Of a stretch of 64,000 nucleotides of DNA, positions 50,835 through 59,408 are shown piece by piece. The notes under the pieces were generated by a model. That model had not been told where the DNA came from. It saw only the letters and a program-made list of their open reading frames with translations, and searched no databases. Origin of the DNA: Virgisporangium aurantiacum (GTDB taxonomy: Bacteria; Actinomycetota; Actinomycetes; Mycobacteriales; Micromonosporaceae); contig NZ_BOPG01000049.1 of assembly GCF_016863635.1 (NCBI RefSeq), positions 1 to 64,000 on the forward strand. Reading direction: 5' to 3'. The translations under genes were made by a program, and so were the position numbers. How positions within the stretch are numbered: position 1 is the first letter of the stretch; the number at the start of each line of letters is the position of its first letter.

Positions 50835-52517
50835 TTACAAGCGGGCGATGCTCGCCTGCAGCACGTCGAGGCCGACCGAACCCAGGTTCAGCGCGTCACG
50901 GTGGAAGCTCTTCAGGTCGAAGTCGGCACCCTTGCGGTTCTTCGCCTCGTCGCGGGCGGCCAGCCAGATGCGCTCGCCGACCTTGTACGACGGGGCCTGG
51001 CCCGGCCAGCCGAGGTACCGGTTGAGCTCGAACCGCAGCGTCTCGTCGGGCGTGCGGCAGTGCGCCCGCATGAACTCCCAGCCCAGCCGCGGCGTCCACG
51101 TCTCGCCCGGGTGGAAGCCGAACGGGTTGTCGCGCGGGACCTGCAGTTCCAGGTGCATGCCGAGGTCGACGATCACCCGCGCGGCCCGGAACGCCTGGCT
51201 GTCGAGCATGCCCAGCTTGTCGCCGGGGTCGGCGAGGTAGCCGAGTTCGTCCATCAGCCGTTCGGCGTACAGCGCCCAGCCCTCGCCGTGGCCGGACACC
51301 CAGCACAGCAGCCGCTGCCACCGGTTGAGCAGTTCCGACCGGTACGCCGTCTGGGCCACCTGGAGGTGATGGCCCGGCACGCCCTCGTGGTAGACGGTGG
51401 TGACCTCGCGCCACGTGGAGAACGTGTTGATGCCGAGCGGCACCGCCCACCACATCTGGCCCGGGCGGCTGAAGTCCTCGCTCGGGCCGGTGTAGTAGAT
51501 CGCGCCGTCCGACGTCGGCGCGATGCAGCACTCGATGCGCCGCACCGGCTCGGGGATGTCGAAGTGGGTGCCGTGCAGCTCGTCGATCGCCTGGTCGGCG
51601 AGCTCCTGCATCCAGCGGCGGAACGCGTCCTTGCCCTCGATGTTGCGGGCCGGCTCGGCGTCGAGCGCGGCGACGGCCTCGTCGACCGTGCCGCCGGGCA
51701 CGATCTTGTCGGCGACGGTGCGCATCTCCGACTCGAGCCGCGCCAGTTCGTCGAACGCCCACTCGTAGGTCTCGTGCAGGTCGATCGCCGCGCCGAGGAA
51801 GTTCCGCGACGCCAGGCGGTAGGCGTCGATGCCGACGGCCTGGTTCTCCTTGCCGTGCGGCGCCAGGTCGGTGCGCAGGAACTCGGCGATGTCGCCGGTT
51901 GCCTCGCGGGCCAGGGCGGCACCGCGGTCGAGGTCGGCGACGAGACCCGCGGACAGGCCCGGGTTCGCCGTGGTGACCCGCTGGACGAGCAGCGGGTAGA
52001 AGTTGTCGCCGGCCTCGTCGGTCCAGATGTCGCACTGCTTGGCGACCTCGATCATCTGGTGCCGGGCCACGACGTCGCCGGCCTGCGCGGCGAGCAGCAG
52101 CGTGTTCTTCCACTCGGCCAGGGCGGCCGGCGCGGCGGCCAGGCGGGCGGCGATGTTGGCCGCGGCCTCCTCGCCGGCCAGCGGCATCAGGTCGAAGATG
52201 CTGCGGACCGCGTGCAGCGGGCTGGAGATGACGTTCAGCTCGCTGGTGGTCATGCCGGCGTCGTTCAGTTCGAGGGCCAACCCGAGGCGCTCCTGCATGG
52301 CCTCCTTGGCCACCCGCTCGCGCTCGTCGGTGGGTTCGACGGCACCCAGTTCGGCCAGTGTGCGCCGATCGAGTTCGGCCCGTGCGGCGAACCCGTCGGG
52401 CGAGAGATCGCTCAGCTTGTCGTCGTATCCGGCGATCCCGATGTAGGTCGCCCCGATGGGCTCCAGCGCCGCCCACTGGTCGACGTACCGGTCCGCGATC
52501 TCATCAATTGGTCCCAC
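50835..52517 (-). CDS. DUF885-family protein (HExxH-type metal peptidase-like)
   Basis: This 560-residue cytosolic protein has the DUF885 core with YHEGVPGHHLQVAQ, an HExxxH-type zinc site, and SGHGEGWALYAERL downstream, which would supply the third ligand. It is likely a metallopeptidase of unknown substrate. A GTG at 52517 is chosen with low certainty; a TTG at 52547 would add ten residues. Neighbours give no clue to function. Confidence 0.8.
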   Translation of the reverse strand: MGPIDEIADRYVDQWAALEPIGATYIGIAGYDDKLSDLSPDGFAARAELDRRTLAELGAVEPTDERERVAKEAMQERLGLALELNDAGMTTSELNVISSPLHAVRSIFDLMPLAGEEAAANIAARLAAAPAALAEWKNTLLLAAQAGDVVARHQMIEVAKQCDIWTDEAGDNFYPLLVQRVTTANPGLSAGLVADLDRGAALAREATGDIAEFLRTDLAPHGKENQAVGIDAYRLASRNFLGAAIDLHETYEWAFDELARLESEMRTVADKIVPGGTVDEAVAALDAEPARNIEGKDAFRRWMQELADQAIDELHGTHFDIPEPVRRIECCIAPTSDGAIYYTGPSEDFSRPGQMWWAVPLGINTFSTWREVTTVYHEGVPGHHLQVAQTAYRSELLNRWQRLLCWVSGHGEGWALYAERLMDELGYLADPGDKLGMLDSQAFRAARVIVDLGMHLELQVPRDNPFGFHPGETWTPRLGWEFMRAHCRTPDETLRFELNRYLGWPGQAPSYKVGERIWLAARDEAKNRKGADFDLKSFHRDALNLGSVGLDVLQASIARL

Positions 52518-52559
52518 GTCGCGACCATACTTGACGATCGGCAGCAACGCCTTCGGAGT

Positions 52560-53714
52560 TCACCCTCCCTCATGCCCGCGCGTCCAGGCCAGCAGATCGT
52601 CGAGTGACCAGGTATTGACGATGCGCTCCGGCGGCACCGCGCATGCGATCGCCCGTTCACATCCGAACCGCTGCCAGTCGAGCTGACCGGGTGCGTGCGC
52701 GTCGGTGTCGATCGTGAACCGGCAGCCGGCCTCCAGCGCCTTGCGGAGCAGCCGCTTCGGCGGGTCGAGCCGCTCCGGCCGGCTGTTGATCTCGATCGCC
52801 TTGTCGTGCCCGGCCGCCGTGGCGAACACCGCGTCGGCGTCGAACGTGCTCTCCGCGCGTCCGTTGCCGCCGCCCCGGCGGCCCCGCTCGCCCCCGCGCC
52901 CGCCACGCTTCTCCTTCTCCTTCGCCGCGGCCTCCGGGTCCGGCGGCGCGGCCGACGTCGCCGGCTGCTCCGACCGGGGCAGCAGCCGGCCGGTGCAGTG
53001 GCCGAGGATGTCGAGGTGCGGGTTCTCCAGAGCCTTCACCATGCGGCGGGTCATCACGGCCGCGTCGTCCTTGAGTCCACTGTGGACCGATCCGACGACG
53101 ACGTCGAGCCGGGCCAGCAGTTCGTCCTCCTGGTCGAGGCCGCCGTCGGCGAGGATGTCGACCTCGATGCCCGTCAGCAGCCGGAACGGCCGCTCCAACG
53201 GCACGCCCGCCAGGCCGTCGTTGATCGCGGCCACCACGTCGAGTTGCTTGCGCAGCCGGTCGGCGTCGAGGCCGCGGGCCACGGTGAGCCGGGGCGAGTG
53301 GTCGGTGAGCACCAGGTACTCGTGGCCGAGCTCGATGGCGGCGGCCACCATCTCCTCGATCGGCGACCCGCCGTCGGACCAGTCGGAGTGGCTGTGGCAG
53401 TCGCCCTTGAGCGCGGCCCGCAGCGCGGCGGTCGCCTCGTCGAGGTCGGTGCCGGCGGTGTCGACCAGGCGCCGCAGGTACACCGGCTCCTCGCCGGCGA
53501 GCGACTCCACCACGCACCGGGCGGTGACCGCACCGACACCCGCGATCTGCGTCAGGGTTCCGGCGGCGGCCCGGGCGGCGATCTCCTCCGTCGGGACGCT
53601 CGCCAGCGAGGTCGCCGCACCACGGAACGCCCGCACGCGGTAGGTGGCCTCATGCGCCCGTTCCAGCAGGAATGCGATGCGGCGCAGGTCGGCGACGGGA
53701 TCACGGTTGGCCAT
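52560..53714 (-). CDS. HhH-PHP domain protein (PolX-like without polymerase domain)
   Basis: This 384-residue protein has an N-terminal helix-hairpin-helix DNA-binding region (residues 1-100, IAGVGAVTARCVVESLAG) and a PHP phosphoesterase domain with GDCHSHSDWSDGG, LTDHSP, TGIEVDI and ...DTDAHAPGQL metal motifs. It lacks the X-family polymerase domain of bacterial PolX. A Lys/Arg/Gly-rich insertion of about 40 residues (EKEKRGGRGGERGRRGGG) sits between PHP motifs. Likely a DNA-repair nuclease or phosphatase. The ATG is 27 bases from the divergent mtnA start. Confidence 0.8.
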   Translation of the reverse strand: MANRDPVADLRRIAFLLERAHEATYRVRAFRGAATSLASVPTEEIAARAAAGTLTQIAGVGAVTARCVVESLAGEEPVYLRRLVDTAGTDLDEATAALRAALKGDCHSHSDWSDGGSPIEEMVAAAIELGHEYLVLTDHSPRLTVARGLDADRLRKQLDVVAAINDGLAGVPLERPFRLLTGIEVDILADGGLDQEDELLARLDVVVGSVHSGLKDDAAVMTRRMVKALENPHLDILGHCTGRLLPRSEQPATSAAPPDPEAAAKEKEKRGGRGGERGRRGGGNGRAESTFDADAVFATAAGHDKAIEINSRPERLDPPKRLLRKALEAGCRFTIDTDAHAPGQLDWQRFGCERAIACAVPPERIVNTWSLDDLLAWTRGHEGG

Positions 53715-53735
53715 GGTTACGGACCTTAGTACCGT
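53707..53735 (+). promoter_or_regulatory. Leaderless promoter of mtnA
   Basis: TTGGCC (53707-53712) and TACCGT (53730-53735) have a 17-base spacer, and the GTG start is 6 bases after the -10, which predicts a leaderless mRNA. The -35 overlaps the first codon of the divergent PHP gene. Confidence 0.5.
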
Positions 53736-53741
53736 TGGCCC

Positions 53742-54686
53742 GTGCGGACGATCGACTGGGTCGACGGGGCGGTCGAGATCATCGACCAGACGGCGCTACC
53801 GACGGTGCTGCGGATGCTGCGGCTGTCCACAGTGGAGGAACTGGTCGACGCCGTGCGACGGCTCGCCGTTCGGGGGGCGCCCGCGCTCGGTGTGGCCGGT
53901 GCGATGGGTGTGGCGCTCGCCGCGGCGTCCGGCGGAAGCGTGGCGCGCACCGCTCAGCTCGTCCACGTCATTGAAACCGCGCGCCCGACGGCGGTGAACC
54001 TCGCGCGTGGCGCCCGGCGGGCGGCGGCGCAGCTCCCGCACGGGTTCGACGCGGTTCTCGCGGAGGCGCTGGCGGTGCGCGACGAGGAGATCGCGTCGTC
54101 GGTGGCGATGGCCAAGCGCGGGGCCGACCTGTTCGCGGAGCTGTGCGGGCCGAATCCGCGACTGTTGACGCACTGCAACACCGGCGGGCTGGCGTGCGTC
54201 ACCGGCGGCACCGCGCTCGGTGTGGTGGTGGAGTTGCACCGGCGCGGCGCGCTCGGCGGTGTGATCGCGAGCGAGACGCGGCCGCTGTTGCAGGGCGCAC
54301 GCCTCACGGCGTGGGAGCTCTCGCAGGCGGGGATCCCGTTCCGGGTGGCGGTCGACGGCGCCGGGCCGTTCCTGATGGCGCGGGGCGAGGTCGACGCGGT
54401 GGTGCTCGGCGCCGACCGGGTGTGCGCCAACGGCGACGTGGTGAACAAGATCGGCACGTACGCGCATGCGTTGGGAGCAAAGGCCGCCGGCATCCCGTTC
54501 GTGGTGGTGGCGCCGGAGTCCACTGTGGACAATGACACGCCCACCGGCGCCGCGGTCGAGATCGAGGACCGCGACGGGGCCGAGGTCGCCGGCGACCTGC
54601 CGGCGGTGAATCCGGCCTTCGACGTCACGCCGCACGAGTTGGTGACCGCGGTAGTCACCGATCAGCGGGTATTGCGGTTCAACTGA
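53742..54686 (+). CDS. mtnA: S-methyl-5-thioribose-1-phosphate isomerase
   Basis: This 314-residue enzyme isomerises 5-methylthioribose 1-phosphate to the ribulose form in methionine salvage. RRLAVRGAPALGVAGAMG is at about 43-60, the catalytic Cys is in LLTHCNTGGLA near 147, and GADRVCANGDVVNKIGTYA supplies the catalytic Asp. It is slightly shorter than typical (about 340). No other salvage gene is nearby. Two TCCACWGTGGA palindromes lie inside (53826-53836 and 54519-54529). Its end overlaps the convergent prephenate dehydrogenase by 8 bases. Confidence 0.9.
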   Translation: MRTIDWVDGAVEIIDQTALPTVLRMLRLSTVEELVDAVRRLAVRGAPALGVAGAMGVALAAASGGSVARTAQLVHVIETARPTAVNLARGARRAAAQLPHGFDAVLAEALAVRDEEIASSVAMAKRGADLFAELCGPNPRLLTHCNTGGLACVTGGTALGVVVELHRRGALGGVIASETRPLLQGARLTAWELSQAGIPFRVAVDGAGPFLMARGEVDAVVLGADRVCANGDVVNKIGTYAHALGAKAAGIPFVVVAPESTVDNDTPTGAAVEIEDRDGAEVAGDLPAVNPAFDVTPHELVTAVVTDQRVLRFN

Positions 54687-55677
54687 CCGGGCGCACGGCG
54701 GTGACCGTACGCCGATCCGTTGCCACACCGGTGATCCAGCCGCCGGACCGGCCGAGTTCGCGCAACGCGGCGGCGTCGACGGTGAACTTCTCCGGCTCGC
54801 CCGCGGTCGGCGGCCAGGCGAGCCGTGCCGTCGCGCCGGGCGCGAGCCACGGTTCCAGCGCCGCGATCGGATCGGACCCGTCGAGCGCCGCGCGGGCCGC
54901 CTGCAGGTCGGCGATCACCGCGTCGAGCGTCGCCTTCGTGGCGGCCGCGTTGCCGCCGCACATGGCGGCCGTCAACGCCGGCCGGCTCGCCGCCACGCGG
55001 GTTCCGTCGCGGAACGATCCGGCGCCGAGCGTCAACGCCAGCGGGTCGTTCGCCGCGTGACCCGCCAGGGCCGCGGCCAGTAGATGGGGGACGTGCGAGA
55101 TCGCGGCCACCGCACGGTCGTGCTCCGCGGCCGTCGACGGCACGACGCGTACGCCGAGTCCTTCGCTCAGGAGTGCCGCCAGACGCACCCAGTCACCCAC
55201 GGAGGTCTGCTCCTCCAGGCACAGCACCCACGCGCAGCCCTTGAACAGCGCCGCGTCGGACGCCGGGAACCCCGACGACTCCCGCCCGGCCATCGGATGC
55301 CCCGGAACGAACCCGGCCAGCGCCTGCCCGACGGTGTGCAGGTGCTTCGCCGCGAGGTCGACGATCGCACCCTTCACCGACGTCACATCGGTGACCAGCC
55401 CGCTGAAGCCCGACGCCGCGAGTGCGTCGAACACACCAGATACAGCGGGTAGCGGAACCGCTACTACAACGATGTCTGCGTTGGCTGCTGCATCGGGAAT
55501 CGACGCCGTCACCTGCCAGCGTGCGTTCTCCGGTGCTTTCGCCGCTGCCGTGCGTGCGGTGGCGCGGGTGGTCGGGTTGGTGTCGAAGCCCAGGGCATGG
55601 TGACCCGCGGCGGCCAACCCACGGACCAATGACCCACCGATGAGGCCCAACCCGATAACGCTGACCCGCTCCCGCAC
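54679..55677 (-). CDS. tyrA: Prephenate dehydrogenase
   Basis: This 332-residue enzyme oxidatively decarboxylates prephenate to 4-hydroxyphenylpyruvate for tyrosine synthesis. The NAD motif VSVIGLGLIGGSLVRGL is at residues 5-21, VTDVTSVKG and GHPMAGRESSG are substrate-domain motifs, and the His of SHVPHLLAAAL is conserved. A C-terminal ACT domain is not evident. It starts with GTG at 55677. No other aromatic-pathway gene is linked. Confidence 0.88.
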   Translation of the reverse strand: MRERVSVIGLGLIGGSLVRGLAAAGHHALGFDTNPTTRATARTAAAKAPENARWQVTASIPDAAANADIVVVAVPLPAVSGVFDALAASGFSGLVTDVTSVKGAIVDLAAKHLHTVGQALAGFVPGHPMAGRESSGFPASDAALFKGCAWVLCLEEQTSVGDWVRLAALLSEGLGVRVVPSTAAEHDRAVAAISHVPHLLAAALAGHAANDPLALTLGAGSFRDGTRVAASRPALTAAMCGGNAAATKATLDAVIADLQAARAALDGSDPIAALEPWLAPGATARLAWPPTAGEPEKFTVDAAALRELGRSGGWITGVATDRRTVTAVRPVS

Positions 55678-55843
55678 GTTGCGAACTGTGCCACGTTTCC
55701 GTGCCCGAGTGGACCCCGGCCTCCTTCCGGGTCACCGGATTCAACGAGGGGTTGTCCACCGTCCGGACAGAGGCCGCCGCAGAACGGAGGTTCGGTCGTT
55801 GAGTCCGCGTTGACGGTGATTTGAAGGGATAGCGTGGTCTCTC

Positions 55844-56983
55844 GTGGTGATTCATAGGCGTTTGGTCGGTTTGTCCGGTCTCGCGGTGGCCGCGCTCGTC
55901 GCCGTTGTCGCATCAGGTCCCGCGAACGCGGCGGTCTCGGAGGAACCGGTGCCGACGCCGGTCTTCAACGGGCCGGTGTACGCGGTGGCCACCGCCGGAA
56001 ACGTCGTGTACGTCGGCGGCGATTTCGAGTCCGCGGTGGTCAAGGGTAAACAGGTGGCGCGGACCCGGCTCGCCGCGTTCGACGCCGGCACCGGAGCGCT
56101 ACTGAGCTGGGCGCCGGCCGCCGACCGCACGGTCCGCGCGGTAGCGGTGGACCCCGACGGTTCGGTCTGGGCCGGTGGTGACTTCCAGACCGTCGACGGG
56201 CAGCCGCGCGACAGCCTCGCGAAGATCTCGTCGGCCGGCGTGCTGGATCCCGTGTCGTTCACGATCTCCGGTGGCACGCCACGGGCGTTGGCGGTCGGCC
56301 ACGGCCGGTTGTATGTCGCCGGCGCGTTCAACGCCGTGAACGGCGTCAAGCGCGGCAACGTCGCGGCGATCGACCTGGCCACCCGCACGCTGTCCGGTTG
56401 GTCGGCACGCACCGACAACGTGGTGAACGCGCTCGCGGTCGACGGCGGCCGGGTGTATCTCGGCGGCTCGTTCCACCGCGTCAACGGCGTCAGTTCGACC
56501 ACCCGGCTGGTCGCGGTGAAGCGCGACGGCGGCGCCGTCGACCTGAGCTTCCTCCCGCGTCCCGACTCGATCGTGTGGGGTGTCACCGTCAGTGGCGACC
56601 GCGTCTACGCGGCGTTGGGTGGACGCGGTGGCCGCACCGTCTCGTACACCACGAACGGCGTGGCAAAGTGGGCCATCACCACCGACGGCGACGCGCAGGC
56701 GGTGGCCGTCCTCGGAAACACCGTCTACATCGGTGGTCACTTCGACAACGTCTGCCGCACCGCCCGCAACGGCGACCACGGCCTCTGCCTCGACGGCTCG
56801 GTGTCGCGGATCAAGCTCGCCGCCACCGACCTCGACGGGAAACTGCAATCCTGGTCGCCGCAGGGCAACGGCATCCGGGGCGTGCTCGCCCTGGTGGCAA
56901 CCACCCAGACCGGTGTGATCGCGGCCGGCGAGTTCACGGTGCTGGACGGCAAGTCCCAGAAGCGGCTCGCGGTGTTCCGCTAA
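55844..56983 (+). CDS. Secreted beta-propeller-like protein with repeated VYxGGxF motifs
   Basis: This 379-residue protein has a Sec signal (about 1-28, cleaving after GPANA) and at least six repeats around VYVGGDF, VWAGGDF, LYVAGAF, VYLGGSF, VYIGGHF and VIAAGEF, the delta-60 type pattern of a propeller. No catalytic residues are visible. It starts at a GTG with no strong ribosome site. Its stop overlaps the convergent M23 gene by 4 bases. Function is unknown; the pattern is common in secreted actinobacterial proteins. Confidence 0.75.
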   Translation: MVIHRRLVGLSGLAVAALVAVVASGPANAAVSEEPVPTPVFNGPVYAVATAGNVVYVGGDFESAVVKGKQVARTRLAAFDAGTGALLSWAPAADRTVRAVAVDPDGSVWAGGDFQTVDGQPRDSLAKISSAGVLDPVSFTISGGTPRALAVGHGRLYVAGAFNAVNGVKRGNVAAIDLATRTLSGWSARTDNVVNALAVDGGRVYLGGSFHRVNGVSSTTRLVAVKRDGGAVDLSFLPRPDSIVWGVTVSGDRVYAALGGRGGRTVSYTTNGVAKWAITTDGDAQAVAVLGNTVYIGGHFDNVCRTARNGDHGLCLDGSVSRIKLAATDLDGKLQSWSPQGNGIRGVLALVATTQTGVIAAGEFTVLDGKSQKRLAVFR

Positions 56984-57693
56984 CCGTTCTTGGGTTCGGG
57001 CGGGCAGCCGTGCGTTCCCTGCCACGCCGTCACCTCGGCGAGCGGAGACTTCGGCTGGCCGGCCTTCCACGCGTCAAGGTACGACCAGGGCCAGACCACG
57101 CCGCGCCGGATCCACCAGTCGGCCGTGCGGGCGCACAGCGGCGAGATGCCCAGGTGCAGGTGGCAGGTGTTGTTGGCATTGCCGGTCTTGCCCACCAGCC
57201 CGATCCGCGTGCCCGCGGCCACCCGCACGCCGGGCTGCACCGTCTGGTCGATCGACGAGAAGTGCGAGCCGTAGTACCGCACGCCGTCGTCGCCGGCCAT
57301 CGAGACCGAGAGGCCGCCGCGCTCGTCGCCGCCGGACGTCGCCTTGTCGAAGGTGTCGACGCGGGTCACTTCGAGGATCACGCCGTCGGTCACCGCCCGC
57401 ACGACGGTCCCGCACGCGGCGATGATGTCCGATGCCGGGTAGTCGTGGTGCTCCCGCGCGTAACTGTTCTTCCCGTCCACCGGAAAGACATACCGCGCGG
57501 CCGCCTTCGTGCTCGGGCTCTGCGCGGGGGTCGCGCTCGAGGCGCTCAAACTGGGCGACGGTGACGCGGCTGAGCCCGTCGAATCCGCGGGCGGACGCGC
57601 CTGCGGATCCTCCCCACCACACCCGGTGAGGACACCGGCCACCACGCCGGCAGCGAGCGCGGTGGCAACCAGGCGGCGAAACACCCGACCCAT
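56980..57693 (-). CDS. M23-family metallopeptidase lipoprotein
   Basis: This 237-residue protein has a lipoprotein signal with lipobox LTGC (Cys near 25), a Ser/Pro/Ala-rich linker to about 65, and an M23/LytM domain. The metal residues show in HHDYPASD (His and Asp) and CHLHLGISP (His-x-His). These peptidases cleave peptide bridges in peptidoglycan or regulate other cell-wall enzymes from the outer face of the membrane. Both zinc-site halves are intact, so it may be active. Confidence 0.85.
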   Translation of the reverse strand: MGRVFRRLVATALAAGVVAGVLTGCGGEDPQARPPADSTGSAASPSPSLSASSATPAQSPSTKAAARYVFPVDGKNSYAREHHDYPASDIIAACGTVVRAVTDGVILEVTRVDTFDKATSGGDERGGLSVSMAGDDGVRYYGSHFSSIDQTVQPGVRVAAGTRIGLVGKTGNANNTCHLHLGISPLCARTADWWIRRGVVWPWSYLDAWKAGQPKSPLAEVTAWQGTHGCPPEPKNG

Positions 57694-57732
57694 GCTAGGC
57701 GTTGCCGACCGGCGCCGATCGGTCGCCGTGGC

Positions 57733-57762
57733 GACCTTGGAATGCAGCCAGGCTCCAAGATC
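57733..57762. repeat. Inverted repeat related to the 4834-4883 element
   Basis: Arms GACCTTGGA (57733-57741) and TCCAAGATC (57754-57762) pair over 9 bp with one mismatch. It lies between the divergent M23 peptidase and Pro-rich protein genes. The shared TCTTGGA/TCCAAGA core suggests a dispersed intergenic repeat family. Confidence 0.5.
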
Positions 57763-57801
57763 TACGCGGTTGCTTGCGGCCCGGGCGGGTAGGCTCGACC
57801 G

Positions 57802-59358
57802 GTGGACGGAGTGGACGTGGCGGGGCCCGACCGGCCGACCCGGCCCGGTAGCCCTGACGGCTCCGACCCGGGCGCTGGCGCAGTCCAGTGGACCCCGCCC
57901 GATCAGGACCCCGGGTCACCTGCCCCGTCGAGCCCGGCGCCGGATGCACCGACCGGCCCGCCGCCCGCCGCCGCGCCCACGTCTCCCGCGCTCGGCCCCG
58001 CCGCTCCCGGCGCTCCCAGCGCTCCCGCCGCCTCCAGCGCTCCCGCCGCCTCCAGCGCTCCCGCCGCCCCCAGCGCTCCCGCCGCTCCCGGCGCCCCGGC
58101 CGGGGGCGAGCGTTCCGCCCCGGGCGAGCAGTCGACGGCCGGCGAGCAGCCGACCGGCCACATGCGCCCACCGCCGCAGCCGCCTCAGTGGCGCCGGCCC
58201 ATGGGTCCGTTGCCCGGTCAGCAGGGCTGGGCCGGCGGGCCGCGGCCGCCCGTGCCGCCGCCCGCCTATCCGCCCGGCCGGCCCGCCGGTTCCGGTCCGC
58301 CACCTCCCGGCCGGCCCGCCCCGCCACCTCCCGGTCGACCCGGCCTGCCTCCCGGTCGGCCTGGCCCGCCGCCTCCCGGTCGGCCCGGTCCGCCACCTTC
58401 CGGCCCGCCACCCGCTGGCCGCCCCGGGCCGCCGCCTCCGCCACCCGCTGGCCGCCCCGGGCCGCCTCCTCCCGGCCCGCCACCTGCCGGTCGGCCAGGC
58501 CCGCCGCCTCCCGGCCGGCCCGGCCCGCCACCTTCTGGCCCGCCGCCTGCCGGCCGGCCTGGCCCGCCGCCTGCTGGCCGCCCCGGGCCGCCGCCTTTCG
58601 GGCAGTCCGCGCGGCCCGGTGGTCCCGGCCAGTTCCAGGCTCCGCACCGCCCGGGTCAGTTCCCGGCTCCAGCTCACCCCGGAGCCACCGGCCAGTTCCA
58701 GGCGCCCGGCCATCCGGGAATGACCGGCCAGTTCCAGGCACCTGGTCATCCGGGAGCCACGGGGCAGTTCCAGGCACCCGGTCGCCCCGTCGTCCCGGGG
58801 CAGTTCCAGGCACCCGCTCATCCCGGTGCCACGGGGCAGTTCCAGGCTCCCCTCCGTCCGGGGACCACCGGGCAGTTCCAGAATCCCGGCCATACGGGCC
58901 AGTTCCGGCCCGTCGGTCAGCCCGGCGTCCCGGGTCATCGGACGGTGACCCAGCCCGTGTACGCGCCTCCCGCGAGGCCCATGCCGGGGCCTGTCTACCC
59001 GGGATTTGCGCCGTCCGGGTTGTTTCCGGCGCGCGGGGCGCAGCCCGGTGCCGCGAGTGAGGTGCCGCGGCCGATCTACCGGGAGTTGCTGCCCATCACG
59101 GCTGGAAAGGCCGCGATCGGGGTCCTCGCGGGCACGCTGTGGATGGGCCTGTTCGGCCTGCTGGCCTCGTCGGCGCGGGGATACGTCTGGTGGACGATCA
59201 TCGCCGCCGTCCTGGCCTGGCCGGTGCTCGCCGTACTCACCAGGTTCGGTGACCGGGGGGTGGCGGCCGGCGCGGCGGTGTCCACCGGGTTCGGGCTGGC
59301 CATCGCCGGTCTGGTGGTGGCGGTGCGCAGCTTCGGCGGCGAATGGTTGCTCTGGTAG
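57802..59358 (+). CDS. Proline-rich repeat membrane protein
   Basis: This 518-residue protein is over 75% low-complexity Pro/Gly/Ala sequence. Residues about 50-110 are SAPAA-type repeats, 140-270 are GRPGPPPP-type repeats, and 270-365 hold about nine copies of a GQFQAPGHPGATG unit. A conserved C-terminal part of about 90 residues follows with three hydrophobic segments (GVLAGTLWMGLFGLLASS, WWTIIAAVLAWPVLAVL, GFGLAIAGLVVAV). The long N-terminal region is cytosolic or surface-exposed and probably disordered. GTG start. Function is unknown. Confidence 0.72.
   Translation: MDGVDVAGPDRPTRPGSPDGSDPGAGAVQWTPPDQDPGSPAPSSPAPDAPTGPPPAAAPTSPALGPAAPGAPSAPAASSAPAASSAPAAPSAPAAPGAPAGGERSAPGEQSTAGEQPTGHMRPPPQPPQWRRPMGPLPGQQGWAGGPRPPVPPPAYPPGRPAGSGPPPPGRPAPPPPGRPGLPPGRPGPPPPGRPGPPPSGPPPAGRPGPPPPPPAGRPGPPPPGPPPAGRPGPPPPGRPGPPPSGPPPAGRPGPPPAGRPGPPPFGQSARPGGPGQFQAPHRPGQFPAPAHPGATGQFQAPGHPGMTGQFQAPGHPGATGQFQAPGRPVVPGQFQAPAHPGATGQFQAPLRPGTTGQFQNPGHTGQFRPVGQPGVPGHRTVTQPVYAPPARPMPGPVYPGFAPSGLFPARGAQPGAASEVPRPIYRELLPITAGKAAIGVLAGTLWMGLFGLLASSARGYVWWTIIAAVLAWPVLAVLTRFGDRGVAAGAAVSTGFGLAIAGLVVAVRSFGGEWLLW
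58011..58093 (+). repeat. Tandem repeats encoding Ser-Ala-Pro-Ala units
   Basis: An 18-base unit around CAGCGCTCCCGCCGCC recurs about four times in the Pro-rich gene. Copy number could vary between strains. Confidence 0.7.
58626..58910 (+). repeat. Tandem repeats encoding GQFQAP units
   Basis: The motif GGCCAGTTCCAGGC, or near copies of it, recurs about every 30 bases, roughly nine times, inside the Pro-rich gene. The repeats stay in frame. Confidence 0.75.
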
Positions 59359-59408
59359 CGGCTGCGCCGACTTGACGAACGGGGGCGGCCGGCCCCACTC
59401 TCGGCACC

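Noticed and set aside
50896..52607. Long overlapping frames in the DUF885 region on both strands
   Set aside because: Only the frame with HEGVPGHH and DUF885 features makes protein sense; the others are Arg/Ala-rich shadows.
58011..58910. Possible CRISPR-like repetition
   Set aside because: The repeats are in-frame protein repeats without unique spacers of constant length.
57509..58938. Several long frames through the Pro-rich repeat region
   Set aside because: The repeats lack stop codons in many frames. Only the 57802 frame leads into a conserved membrane C-terminus.
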